Assembly (NCBI GenBank): GCA_041572275.1
Contig: JBFFSQ010000112.1
Coordinates: forward strand, 1-9,601
From: JBFFSQ01 sp041572275
GTDB lineage: Bacteria > Pseudomonadota > Gammaproteobacteria > SZUA-229
Length of the DNA: 9,601 nt
Reading direction: 5' to 3'
Made by a program: the position numbers and the translations under genes. Shown here piece by piece: positions 1 to 8,601 of this stretch. Each line of letters opens with the position of its first letter. The first letter of the stretch is position 1. Below the pieces are notes generated by a model. It was not told the DNA's origin. It ran no database searches and worked only from the letters and a program-made list of their open reading frames with translations.

Positions 1-2
1 AC

Positions 3-2036
3 GGTCCAGTGGAAGAACTGTGCCAGATGCTGGATGACTGGAAAATTACCCATGAAGATCATGATCTGTCGCCAGAGATCTGGCAATTTTTAAAAGACAA
101 TAAGTTCTTTGCCATGATTATTCCCAAGAAATATGGGGGGTTGGACTTTTCAGCACTTGCTCATTCATCGGTGGTAATGAAGGTTGCCGGTCGTAGTATC
201 ACCGCAGCTGTCACCATAATGGTGCCCAATTCATTGGGACCAGCAAAACTACTTTTACAATATGGTACTGAACAACAAAAAGATACTTATCTCAAAGGCC
301 TGGCCAGTGGTGAAGAAATTCCCTGTTTTGCACTCACCGGACCTGAAGCCGGAAGTGATGCCGGCGCTATGCCAGATACCGGTGTTGTGTGTCGAGACAG
401 TTTTAATGGTGAAAATGATGTACTCGGTATTCGTCTGAACTGGGATAAACGTTATATCACACTTGGCCCGGTGGCTACCCTACTGGGCCTGGCATTTAAA
501 CTCTATGACCCGGATCATCAACTAGGTAAGGAAGTTGATCTGGGTATTACTCTGGCCTTGATTCGCACCGACCTGCCCGGCATCGACATCGGTAACCGTC
601 ATTTTGCCAGTAATCATCCGTTCATGAATGGCCCCAATCGTGGCAAAGATGTTTTTATACCCATTGAGTGGGTTATTGGCGGTGTTGACTATGTCGGTAA
701 AGGCTGGACCATGCTAATGAACTGTTTATCCGATGGTCGAGCAATATCTTTACCTGCCCTGAGTACTGGCGCCGGTAAATATGCGGCACGTTATACCGGT
801 GCTTATTCGCGCATTCGTAAACAATTTAAAATTCCTATTGGTAATTTCGAAGGAGTTGAAGAATCACTGGCACAGATTGCTGGACAAACTTATCTCATGG
901 AATCAGCACGATTGTTAACAGTAACCGCGCTGGATGCTGGTGAAGACCCCTCGGTGATATCCGGTATCGTTAAATACCAACTGACTGAACGCATGCGTAA
1001 AGTGATTAACCATGCGATGGATGTGCACGGTGGTCACGGCATCTGTCTTGGGCCTCATAATTTCCTTGGCCGTGCCTACCAGGGAATTCCGATCAGCATT
1101 ACGGTTGAAGGTGCCAATATTCTCACGCGTAGCATGATTGTTTTTGGCCAGGGTGTCATTCGCAGTCACCCCTATTTACTGAAGGAAATTGAAGCCGTAA
1201 ATCATCCTGAGCCAGAACAATCCCTGGAAATGTTTGATGATGCCCTGTTCCGTCATATGGGTTTTATTACCAGCAATATCTTTCGTAGCCTGTGGCTCGG
1301 TCTCACAGGAGCTAAACTGGTTAATGCACCTGGTAAAGGTGCTGCTAAATATTACTATCGTCAACTCACCCGTATGAGTGCGGCCTTTGCTTTACTGGCA
1401 GATGCCAGCGTACTCATTCTTGGTGGTAGTCTGAAGCGCCGTGAAAAACTATCCGGCCGCATGGCCGATGCATTATCTAATATGTATATGGTAGTTGCGG
1501 CGCTAAAACATTTTGAAGATCAGGAGTGTAAAACTAATGATCTGCCATTACTGAAATGGGCATGTGAGGATTCCCTCTATAATGTTCAGGAGTCGATGAA
1601 AAATGTACTCCGTAATTTCCCTATTCCAGTGGTAGGTAAACTCCTCAATATCATTATTTTCCCACTCACCAAACCCTATGGTGGAGCCAATGACAAACTT
1701 GGACATGAAGTCGCCCGTTTATTATTGAAACCCTCAGATACCCGTGATCGTCTGACCAGTGACATCTACTGGACTGAAGAACCTGATGATGCCATGGGAC
1801 GCTTAGAGTATGCCTTAAAGCGGGTACTGGAAGCTGAAGATGCTGAACGTAAACTTCGTGATGCTATGCGTATCGGTTTAATCCAGCAGCAACCGGTGGT
1901 TCCTTTACTTGCGAAAGCCGTGGAACTGGATATTCTTGATTCACAGGAAGCCGAACGTATACAGCTCGCTTATGACGCGACACTGAATGCGATTCGAGTG
2001 GATGAATTTAGCAAAGAAGGATGGGAATTGCGATGA
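3..2036 (+). CDS. fadE: Acyl-CoA dehydrogenase, FadE type (5' end outside window)
   Basis: Catalyses the first step of beta-oxidation, FAD-dependent conversion of acyl-CoA to trans-2-enoyl-CoA, passing electrons to ETF. The frame is open from the window edge with 677 residues visible. E. coli FadE, recalled at 814 residues, has a closely matching segment beginning near residue 130, so the N-terminal membrane-anchor region is what is missing. The GTG at 9 is internal, not a start. Seen: the acyl-CoA dehydrogenase signature CFALTGPEAGSD (codons 324-359), the KRYITLGP substrate/flavin segment near 450, and TVEGANILTRS, whose Glu (codon 1107-1109) matches the catalytic base of the family. A long FadE-specific C-terminal extension follows. 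The stop TGA (2034-2036) overlaps the downstream thiolase ATG, which implies translational coupling. Family and role are near certain; chain-length specificity cannot be read. Confidence 0.95.
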   Translation, partial: GPVEELCQMLDDWKITHEDHDLSPEIWQFLKDNKFFAMIIPKKYGGLDFSALAHSSVVMKVAGRSITAAVTIMVPNSLGPAKLLLQYGTEQQKDTYLKGLASGEEIPCFALTGPEAGSDAGAMPDTGVVCRDSFNGENDVLGIRLNWDKRYITLGPVATLLGLAFKLYDPDHQLGKEVDLGITLALIRTDLPGIDIGNRHFASNHPFMNGPNRGKDVFIPIEWVIGGVDYVGKGWTMLMNCLSDGRAISLPALSTGAGKYAARYTGAYSRIRKQFKIPIGNFEGVEESLAQIAGQTYLMESARLLTVTALDAGEDPSVISGIVKYQLTERMRKVINHAMDVHGGHGICLGPHNFLGRAYQGIPISITVEGANILTRSMIVFGQGVIRSHPYLLKEIEAVNHPEPEQSLEMFDDALFRHMGFITSNIFRSLWLGLTGAKLVNAPGKGAAKYYYRQLTRMSAAFALLADASVLILGGSLKRREKLSGRMADALSNMYMVVAALKHFEDQECKTNDLPLLKWACEDSLYNVQESMKNVLRNFPIPVVGKLLNIIIFPLTKPYGGANDKLGHEVARLLLKPSDTRDRLTSDIYWTEEPDDAMGRLEYALKRVLEAEDAERKLRDAMRIGLIQQQPVVPLLAKAVELDILDSQEAERIQLAYDATLNAIRVDEFSKEGWELR

Positions 2037-3343
2037 GTAGTAAATTCAGAGATGTCTATATCGTTGATGGTAGTCGTACTCCTTTTTTGAAAGCTAAAGG
2101 ACAACAGGGGCCTTTTTTAGCTACTGACCTGGCCGTGGCAGCTGCCCGACCTCTACTCCTAAGGCAGAATTTTACAGCCGATGCAATTGATGAAGTCATC
2201 GTAGGTTGTGTTATGCCCGGCCCAGAGGAAGCAAATATCGCCCGTATTATTGCACTCCGTTTAGGTATTTCACAGCAAACACCTGCCTGGACGGTACAAC
2301 GTAATTGTGCGTCAGGTATGCAGGCCCTGGATTCTGCTTTCATGAACATTGCCAGCGGTAAATCTGATCTGATACTCGCAGGTGGTGTTGAATCGATGAG
2401 CCATGCGCCCGTGTTATTTAATGACCGCATGGTGAACTGGTTAGCACAGTTGATGGCATCTAAAACACTGGGGCAAAAGTTACAGGCGTTTTTTCAATTA
2501 CGCCCGGCCCATTTAAAACCGGTAATTGCCTTACTTAAAGGTCTAACCGATCCAATCGCTGGTTTATCGATGGGTCAAACAGCTGAAAAAATTGCCTATC
2601 GTTTTGGAATCAGTCGTGAGCAGATGGATGAGTTTTCAGTGCTCAGTCATCAGCGCCTGGCCGAAGCTCATGACAATGGCTGGTTGGATGAAATCGAACC
2701 TTTGTATGATGGCAGGGGCAATTATTTTGATTTCGATGATGGCATACGCCGAGATTCTTCGATGGTTAATCTAGCCCGACTGAAGCCTTATTTTGATCGA
2801 ATCTATGGCACTGTCACCCCCGGTAACAGTGCCCAGATCACAGACGGTGCGGCCATGTTAATACTGGCTAGTCCAAGAGCAATACAACGTTATAAGTTGC
2901 CTGTACTGGCTAAAATCAAAGACTGTCAGTGGGCAGGACTGGATCCATCTGAGATGGGACTGGGTCCGGTTCACGCCGTAGCACCAGTACTAAAAAACCA
3001 TAAATTGTCTTTGGACGATATCGATTACTGGGAAATTAATGAAGCCTTTGCCGGTCAGGTATTGAGCTGTATCGAAGCTTTAAAACAGGATGACTATTGT
3101 CAGCAACAACTCGGTTTAAAACAGGCTTTGGGTGAAATATCACAGGAACATCTGAATATTGATGGTGGTGGCGTCAGCATGGGACACCCGGTAGGTGCCA
3201 GTGGCGCTCGCATTGTGCTCCATCTAGCCAAGGTACTTAACCGTAACAATGCCAAACGTGGTATTGCCACCATGTGTATCGGCGGTGGTCAAGGCGGCGC
3301 GATGTTGATTGAAAATGCAGCAACAGAAGGTTCAGAGGAATAA
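2033..3343 (+). CDS. fadI: Acetyl-CoA acyltransferase (3-ketoacyl-CoA thiolase), FadI-like
   Basis: Performs the last beta-oxidation step, CoA-dependent cleavage of 3-ketoacyl-CoA to acetyl-CoA and a shortened acyl-CoA. From ATG 2033 it has 436 residues, the same as my recollection of E. coli FadI. Seen: nucleophile Cys92 in QRNCASGMQ, a NEAFAGQ motif, His385 in SMGHPVGASGAR, and acid/base Cys415 in MCIGGGQGG, so the active site is complete. A basic, helical insert around residues 135-165 resembles the loop that binds membrane or the alpha subunit in FadI and the mitochondrial trifunctional beta subunit. I prefer ATG 2033 over the in-frame ATG 2021: the purine-rich AAGAAGG (2014-2020) abuts 2021, and 2033 forms an ATGA overlap with the fadE stop. 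The CASG motif is more general-thiolase-like than FadI's, so fadI is by context and length; fadA-like naming is possible. Confidence 0.9.
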   Translation: MSSKFRDVYIVDGSRTPFLKAKGQQGPFLATDLAVAAARPLLLRQNFTADAIDEVIVGCVMPGPEEANIARIIALRLGISQQTPAWTVQRNCASGMQALDSAFMNIASGKSDLILAGGVESMSHAPVLFNDRMVNWLAQLMASKTLGQKLQAFFQLRPAHLKPVIALLKGLTDPIAGLSMGQTAEKIAYRFGISREQMDEFSVLSHQRLAEAHDNGWLDEIEPLYDGRGNYFDFDDGIRRDSSMVNLARLKPYFDRIYGTVTPGNSAQITDGAAMLILASPRAIQRYKLPVLAKIKDCQWAGLDPSEMGLGPVHAVAPVLKNHKLSLDDIDYWEINEAFAGQVLSCIEALKQDDYCQQQLGLKQALGEISQEHLNIDGGGVSMGHPVGASGARIVLHLAKVLNRNNAKRGIATMCIGGGQGGAMLIENAATEGSEE

Positions 3344-3347
3344 AACC

Positions 3348-5378
3348 ATGGCATATACACACTGGAAAATCGACCGTGATGATGAAAATATCTGCTGGTT
3401 ACATCTGGATGTTGCTAATTCAAGTACCAATGTTCTTTCATCTACCGTACTAGACGAGCTCAAAACAATAATCAATGAGCTTGCTCAATCGATGCCAGCT
3501 GGAATTGTGTTTGTTAGTGATAAAAGCAATGGCTTTATCGCCGGTGCAGATATAAATGAGTTCACGAAAATTAAGACCCAGGAACAGGCCATGGAGATGC
3601 TAAATCGTGGTCATGAAATCATGAACATGATTGAAAGCCTGCCCTGCACAACGGTAGCCATGATAAAAGGTTATTGCCTGGGTGGCGGCATGGAGTTGGC
3701 CCTCGCCTGTACATATCGAATTATGTGTGATGACACATCCACCCGTGTGGGTTTGCCGGAAATTAAGTTGGGTATTCATCCGGGTTTTGGCGGTAGTGTT
3801 CGCTCGATCCAGAAAGCAGGACCAATGGCTGCGATGAATGCAATGTTAACAGGACGTATGCTACAAGGGCGTCAGGCAAAGGCCATGGGGCTGGTCGATG
3901 ATCTGGTGCCCGAACGTCAGCTTAAACGTGCAGCACGTTACTTTGTAATCAATAAGCCTGCGATCAAAGAGCTGTCGAGGAAAGACAAACTTATGAACCA
4001 TGCTCTGCTAAGGCCGATCATTGCCAAGCAGATGCGTAAACAGGTAAGTAAAAAAGCACGAGAAGAGCACTACCCTGCACCTTATAAACTGATCTCGTTG
4101 TGGCAGAAACATATGGATAATCCACGGCGCATGTTAGAGAAAGAAGCTGAATCAGTTGCCAGTCTGGTCACTGATGATACCGCACAAAACCTGGTGCGAG
4201 TTTTCTTTTTGCAGGAAAAACTCAAGGCTCAGGCCAGCAAAAAAGATTTCGTACCTGAACATGTTCATGTTATTGGCGGCGGCGTTATGGGTGGCGATAT
4301 TGCGGCATGGTGTGCCTTACGCGGTTTTAAAGTAAGCGTACAAGATCGCGAACCTGCCATGCTAGCAAAAACAATGCAACGTGCATTAAGTATGTTCCAG
4401 AAGAAATTCAAGAAAGATCGAAAATCTATACGCGCAGCCATGGATCGATTGATTCCTGATCATCTGGGTCATGGTGTTCCCCATGCCGATTTAATAATCG
4501 AAGCGATTTTCGAAGACAAGGATGTGAAACAATCACTTTATAAAAATATTGAACCTCAAATGAAAACGGATGCAATACTGGCCACAAATACATCGAGTAT
4601 TCCTCTGGAACAACTTGCTACATGCCTGCAAAATCCAGGACGTCTGGTAGGCGTTCACTTTTTTAATCCTGTTGCCCTGATGCCTTTGGTAGAAATTGTC
4701 AGTGGTGACAACACCGATGCAGCGGTTACTAAAAAAGCCCTGGCTTTCGGACGCCAAATCGAGAAACTACCGCTTGCTGTGAAAAGCACCCCGGGATTTC
4801 TGGTGAACAGAATCTTAATGCCATATCTGTTAGAGGCCGTTGAAATGCTCAGTGAAGGTATTCCAGCAGAAATGATTGATAAGGCGGCCCTGAATTTTGG
4901 CATGCCCATGGGACCCATCGAACTGGCCGATACTGTTGGACTGGATGTATGTCGTTCCGTCGCTTCTATATTGTCAGAAACCATGAATCTTGGTGTACCA
5001 GAAAAACTGGACAGGTTGGTTGATAATAAAAAACTGGGTAAAAAATCAGGTGAAGGCTTTTATAAATGGAGTAAAGGTCATCCGATAAAAAATAAAAATA
5101 TCAGCTATTCCAATATCAAGGAACTGGAAGATCGTATGGTTATGCGCTTACTCAATGAAGCAACTGCCTGTCTGCGTGAAAAAGTAACTGAGAATGAGGA
5201 ATATATTGATGCAGGTGTAATCTTTGGTACCGGCTTCGCGCCATTCAGAGGTGGTCCTCTGCACTATTTGCGCAACCAAGGCATTGATCAGCTGAGTGCA
5301 CGTATGGATGAATTACAGAAGAAATACGGTGAACGCTTTATGCTGGATACAGGCTGGAATAATTTGGCTCAAGACTAA
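3348..5378 (+). CDS. fadJ: Fused enoyl-CoA hydratase / 3-hydroxyacyl-CoA dehydrogenase, FadJ-like
   Basis: Alpha subunit of the beta-oxidation multienzyme complex; it hydrates trans-2-enoyl-CoA and then oxidises L-3-hydroxyacyl-CoA with NAD+. From ATG 3348 it has 676 residues, somewhat shorter than E. coli FadJ (714). Residues about 1-200 form the crotonase domain: GFIAGADINEF (62-72) of the oxyanion hole, catalytic Glu116 in GGGMELA and Glu138 in LPEIKLG. Residues about 304-480 form the NAD Rossmann domain with GGGVMG (310-315) and the catalytic His437 in GVHFFNP with Glu449. Two C-terminal helical dehydrogenase domains follow, ending with GTGFAPFRGGP (627-637). AGAGGAA (3334-3340) is well spaced for ATG 3348; the upstream in-frame TTG at 3309 would only overlap the thiolase end. 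It lies 4 bp after the thiolase stop, in the E. coli fadIJ order. FadB-like naming cannot be fully excluded. Confidence 0.92.
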   Translation: MAYTHWKIDRDDENICWLHLDVANSSTNVLSSTVLDELKTIINELAQSMPAGIVFVSDKSNGFIAGADINEFTKIKTQEQAMEMLNRGHEIMNMIESLPCTTVAMIKGYCLGGGMELALACTYRIMCDDTSTRVGLPEIKLGIHPGFGGSVRSIQKAGPMAAMNAMLTGRMLQGRQAKAMGLVDDLVPERQLKRAARYFVINKPAIKELSRKDKLMNHALLRPIIAKQMRKQVSKKAREEHYPAPYKLISLWQKHMDNPRRMLEKEAESVASLVTDDTAQNLVRVFFLQEKLKAQASKKDFVPEHVHVIGGGVMGGDIAAWCALRGFKVSVQDREPAMLAKTMQRALSMFQKKFKKDRKSIRAAMDRLIPDHLGHGVPHADLIIEAIFEDKDVKQSLYKNIEPQMKTDAILATNTSSIPLEQLATCLQNPGRLVGVHFFNPVALMPLVEIVSGDNTDAAVTKKALAFGRQIEKLPLAVKSTPGFLVNRILMPYLLEAVEMLSEGIPAEMIDKAALNFGMPMGPIELADTVGLDVCRSVASILSETMNLGVPEKLDRLVDNKKLGKKSGEGFYKWSKGHPIKNKNISYSNIKELEDRMVMRLLNEATACLREKVTENEEYIDAGVIFGTGFAPFRGGPLHYLRNQGIDQLSARMDELQKKYGERFMLDTGWNNLAQD

Positions 5379-5485
5379 TTCCACTGCCATTTGTGCGAAT
5401 AAACTATCGATTGTATATTTTGTTGAAGATGCTAAGTAACAGCTTTGTTAGCGTTTGAATACTGTTAGTCTCTTAGATAAACATA
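5379..5485. other. Convergent intergenic gap, no clear terminator
   Basis: A 107-bp spacer separates the ends of two convergent transcription units (fad operon on +, mscS-like gene on -). The only structure I see is a weak inverted repeat at 5431-5452 (GCTAA at 5431-5435, TTAGC at 5448-5452, with an inner AACA/TGTT pairing as an alternative). It is AT-rich, with no T-run following in either direction, so it does not fit an intrinsic terminator well. Termination may be Rho-dependent or bidirectional and weak. Confidence 0.4.
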
Positions 5486-5995
5486 TTAGTTATTGCTTGC
5501 CTTAACCGTTATGGGATCGGTAAAGAGCTTTGAATTAGGAATTAATATACGTGTGTCATCATGTCTTAATTCTGTATATCTAAGGTCGATGGATACAACT
5601 GCACCTTCATTACCGGCAATGATGATGTGATCGCCAACTGTAAATGGTCGATACAGTAAAATCAAAATTCCTGATAGTAGATTAGAAATAGTATCTTTAA
5701 GGGCAAAGCCAAGCGCAAAACCGGTGAGACCCAAACCTGCAACCAGTGCTGAAACGTCTATACCTAATGTACCTACGGCAGTAATAACACCGAATAACAT
5801 AAGAGTAATGCGAATTGCTCGTGCAAGTAATCTTGCAATGTGTTCATCAAGACCAACTCTTTGTGCATTTCTGATAATCAGACTTTTTAAAACCCTGGCC
5901 AGGGTCATAAAAACTATCAAAATGAGTAAGGCAATACCAGCGTTAGGTGCCCATGCCAAAATGCTATCTGCAAGATTCTGAATATACTTGTCCAT
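5486..5995 (-). CDS. Short MscS-family mechanosensitive-channel-like membrane protein
   Basis: Predicted inner-membrane protein of 169 residues. Hydrophobic segments lie at about 16-38, 58-80 and 81-115. The last is a Gly/Ala-rich pore-helix type (AGLGLTGFALGFALKD) followed by the family-typical SNLLSGILILLYRPFTVGD. The beta domain then runs to IPNSKLFTDPI and the protein stops almost at once. Compared with E. coli MscS (286 residues) the whole C-terminal alpha/beta vestibule is absent, yet there is no sign of a frameshift. The start at 5995 is chosen because AGGA (6008-6005) is 9 nt away; the in-frame ATG at 6004 sits directly against it but overlaps the upstream TGA as ATGA. Either way it is translated together with the upstream gene. 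The expected role is a small-conductance osmotic-release channel; family membership is strong, function inferred. Confidence 0.85.
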   Translation of the reverse strand: MDKYIQNLADSILAWAPNAGIALLILIVFMTLARVLKSLIIRNAQRVGLDEHIARLLARAIRITLMLFGVITAVGTLGIDVSALVAGLGLTGFALGFALKDTISNLLSGILILLYRPFTVGDHIIIAGNEGAVVSIDLRYTELRHDDTRILIPNSKLFTDPITVKASNN

Positions 5996-6000
5996 GATTA

Positions 6001-6444
6001 TCATTCCTGTTCATCAAATTTAAAATCGCCATCACGAACACGTTGGCAAAATAAGCGATCATCAGGATTTTCAACCGCTTGAGTAATGGCCTGTACAACT
6101 TCCCCTAGTTCCTGTGGCGTAATTACCTGCATGAGTTTCGATAACAATTCGGGTGAAACATCAGCATATGAAGAGCGACCATCCTGTAAAGTGACCAGGA
6201 TACTAGCCATGTGATAATTATCTTCGCTATCAGCTTGAGCTTCTTCCACCAGTCGCTGATCCATATCACTTACTTCATCATAATAATCTTCGATGTCATC
6301 GATCAGGTTATCATTCAGGTCTTCTGGGATAGCTATTTCAAAATTCTCTTCATTGCGAATAGATGTTGCGGGTACACCGTGTTTATCAAGGTAGGCCTGA
6401 AAAAGTTTCATCGGTTCATCATTAAAAAACACATACTCTAACAT
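6001..6444 (-). CDS. Acidic hypothetical protein, 147 residues
   Basis: I do not assign a named family. The product is soluble-looking, with no signal peptide or membrane segment, and very acidic, with a strongly Asp/Glu-rich stretch at about residues 40-75 (EDLNDNLIDDIEDYYDEVSD within it) and an acidic C-terminus. The N-terminus (MLEYVFFNDEPMKLFQAYL) looks like a compact alpha/beta start, and the region near 105-130 is predicted helical (PELLSKLMQVITPQELGEVV). It begins 15 nt after the recQ stop with only a weak AGAG element before ATG 6444, and its TGA overlaps an ATG of the mscS-like gene, so it is part of the same operon. The clean reading frame and tight junctions on both sides argue that it is real. 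A regulatory or partner role for a neighbour is possible but not shown. Confidence 0.8.
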   Translation of the reverse strand: MLEYVFFNDEPMKLFQAYLDKHGVPATSIRNEENFEIAIPEDLNDNLIDDIEDYYDEVSDMDQRLVEEAQADSEDNYHMASILVTLQDGRSSYADVSPELLSKLMQVITPQELGEVVQAITQAVENPDDRLFCQRVRDGDFKFDEQE

Positions 6445-6459
6445 GATTCATTTACTCTA

Positions 6460-8586
6460 CTATAAGAGTCCCAGACCTGCATTGACGCAACGAAGCTGAC
6501 CATAATCATATTCACCATCGAGTGCCTCGTACACAGGTTTAAGTTTTTTACCACCTTCGCCAATATCCATTAATAAATTCTGAATGATGGTAATTTGCTG
6601 AGAGTTGATATCTATCACTTCTTCAACTTTCAGCTCTCCTTGCTGAATAGATTTAGCCAAATGACTGTAAATAGTTGTTGGCTTCAAGCTGCGAGTTTGT
6701 GCAATTGTTTCGACATCCATACCACAGCGGAATAATTGTAGTGATTCGTCGACTGTACTGGTGCCTGAAGACGACTGATTTATCTCTTCCATATGTTCAC
6801 GAATAATAGCCAGAAATTCATCGGCATAGGCTTCAAGTTTATGCTCACCAACCCCGGATATTCTCGCCAACTGCTCATGTGTGATAGGTTGATTGGCTAA
6901 CATTTCCATCAGTGTGGCATCATGAAAGACCATATACGGTGGAATGCCCTGTTCTTCAGCCAGTTGACGTCGACATTCACGTAATGAGTCCCATAGCTTA
7001 CTGTCATCGGCATGAATGAAGTGTTTGCTTTGTTTGGATTTGTCGCGTTTTAGTTTTTTCGTTACTTTTCGCAACATCAGTGTTTGCTCTCCACGCAAGA
7101 CAGATCGACAGTTTTCAGTCAGGCGCAAACCTCCGTGTCCCTGGATGTCAACAGCCAGTAGATTCCGTGCGATGAGCTGACGAAATATGCCACGCCACTG
7201 TTTAGCATCAAGCTCTGTACCTATACCAAACACACTGAGTTGCTGATGGTTAAAACTCTGCACACGCTCATTGTCCTTCCCCAAGAGGATATCAATCAGG
7301 TAGTTCACTCCAAATCGTTGTCCTGTTCGGTGGACACAGGACAGGGCTTTCTGGGCAACTACGGTGGCATCCCAGGTTTCGACTGGCGTCAGGCAGGTAT
7401 CACAATTACCACAGGGCTGTTCTAAGTGATCATTAAAATATGCTAATAATGCCTGACGACGACAACTAGTTAATTCACTAAAGCCCAACATAGCTTCGAG
7501 CTTATGATGCTCAACGCGTTTGTGAGACTCATCAGCATCGGAGGTCTCGGTCATCTGCCGTAGCATAATGACATCCTGTAGGCCATACATCATCCAGGCA
7601 TTGGCAGCCAGTCCATCACGTCCGGCTCGACCAGTCTCCTGATAATAGGCTTCCAGGCTTTTAGGTAGATTCAGGTGGGCAACAAAACGTACATCTGGTT
7701 TATCTATTCCCATACCAAAAGCAATAGTCGCGACAATGATAATGCCATCTTCATTTAAGAAACGGTGTTGATGTTGTTGTCTGATTTCAGCACTCAAGCC
7801 GGCATGATACGGCAAGGCGGTTAAACCTTTACTGCTCAGCCATTCTGCTGTTTGCTCGACTTTCTTGCGCGACAGGCAATAAACGATGCCAGCATCACCA
7901 TCATGTTCCTGTTGTATGAAGTTGAATAATGCCTGCCGAGGGTTGCTGTCAGACTCTGCAATTCGGTAACAAATGTTAGGCCGATCAAAACCGGAGACAA
8001 AAATTCGGGCCTGATCTAATCCCAGACGCTCAATGATTTCAAGACGGGTCGGTTTATCGGCGGTAGCTGTTAAAGCAATGCGTGGAATATCCGGAAAACG
8101 TTGATGGAGTACAGATAACTGAAGATATTCCCGGCGAAAGTCATGGCCCCACTGGGATACACAATGGGCTTCATCGATAGCAAACAGGGCTATATTTGTA
8201 CGCGCCAGAAGGTTCAGAAAACCATCGGTCATCAGGCGTTCGGGGGCTACATAAAGTAAGTCAAGCTGGTCGTTGACCAGTTCACGCTCTATAGTCTGTG
8301 AGGTCTGGAAATCGAGTGTGGAATTGAGGTAGGCAGCCTTTACACCATTCTGTAGTAAAGCAGTCACCTGGTCCTGCATCAGAGCAATCAGTGGCGATAT
8401 GACAATACCTGTGCCGTTTCGGGCTATGGAGGGAATCTGATAACACAGTGATTTACCACCACCTGTAGGCATGAGCACTACAGCGTCGCCACCATCTATA
8501 ACATGATCAACAATAGCCTGTTGATGATGGCGAAACTGTGGGTAGCCAAATACGGTGTTTAGAATATCGAGAGCGTGGGCATCCAT
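6460..8586 (-). CDS. recQ: ATP-dependent DNA helicase RecQ with C-terminal HTH extension
   Basis: A superfamily 2, 3'-5' DNA helicase acting in recombination and replication-fork repair in the cytoplasm. It has 708 residues against 609 for E. coli RecQ. Seen: Walker A MPTGGGKS (39-46), DEAH (138-141), the aromatic-rich loop SQWGHDFR (144-151), motif III ALTATA (171-176), and motif VI QETGRAGRDG (316-325). Zinc cysteines are C375, C392, C395 and C398. The winged-helix (RQC) domain spans about 402-505 and HRDC about 528-602, including GIPPYMVFHDATL. The last ~100 residues (608-708) are extra and contain a helix-turn-helix-like stretch (DVETIAQTRSLKPTTIYSHL) resembling the HTH_40 region on some bacterial RecQs. 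No good ribosome binding site precedes ATG 8586; a 26-codon ORF ends 15 nt upstream in the same frame, so termination-reinitiation is likely. Confidence 0.96.
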   Translation of the reverse strand: MDAHALDILNTVFGYPQFRHHQQAIVDHVIDGGDAVVLMPTGGGKSLCYQIPSIARNGTGIVISPLIALMQDQVTALLQNGVKAAYLNSTLDFQTSQTIERELVNDQLDLLYVAPERLMTDGFLNLLARTNIALFAIDEAHCVSQWGHDFRREYLQLSVLHQRFPDIPRIALTATADKPTRLEIIERLGLDQARIFVSGFDRPNICYRIAESDSNPRQALFNFIQQEHDGDAGIVYCLSRKKVEQTAEWLSSKGLTALPYHAGLSAEIRQQHQHRFLNEDGIIIVATIAFGMGIDKPDVRFVAHLNLPKSLEAYYQETGRAGRDGLAANAWMMYGLQDVIMLRQMTETSDADESHKRVEHHKLEAMLGFSELTSCRRQALLAYFNDHLEQPCGNCDTCLTPVETWDATVVAQKALSCVHRTGQRFGVNYLIDILLGKDNERVQSFNHQQLSVFGIGTELDAKQWRGIFRQLIARNLLAVDIQGHGGLRLTENCRSVLRGEQTLMLRKVTKKLKRDKSKQSKHFIHADDSKLWDSLRECRRQLAEEQGIPPYMVFHDATLMEMLANQPITHEQLARISGVGEHKLEAYADEFLAIIREHMEEINQSSSGTSTVDESLQLFRCGMDVETIAQTRSLKPTTIYSHLAKSIQQGELKVEEVIDINSQQITIIQNLLMDIGEGGKKLKPVYEALDGEYDYGQLRCVNAGLGLL

Positions 8587-8601
8587 GATTTTGATAACAG
8601 A

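Noticed and set aside
915..1364. Antisense open frames inside fadE
   Set aside because: They lie opposite strongly conserved coding sequence, show no recognisable domains, and are explained as shadows of the real gene.
2021..2032. Upstream ATG as the thiolase start
   Set aside because: It directly abuts the purine-rich AAGAAGG with no spacer; ATG 2033 gives an ATGA overlap and a 436-residue protein of the usual family length.
3309..3347. TTG-initiated longer FadJ-like protein
   Set aside because: It would only add residues overlapping the thiolase end; ATG 3348 has AGAGGAA at good spacing and a typical N-terminus.
5431..5452. Intrinsic terminator for the convergent units
   Set aside because: The inverted repeat is weak, AT-rich and has no T-run in either direction.
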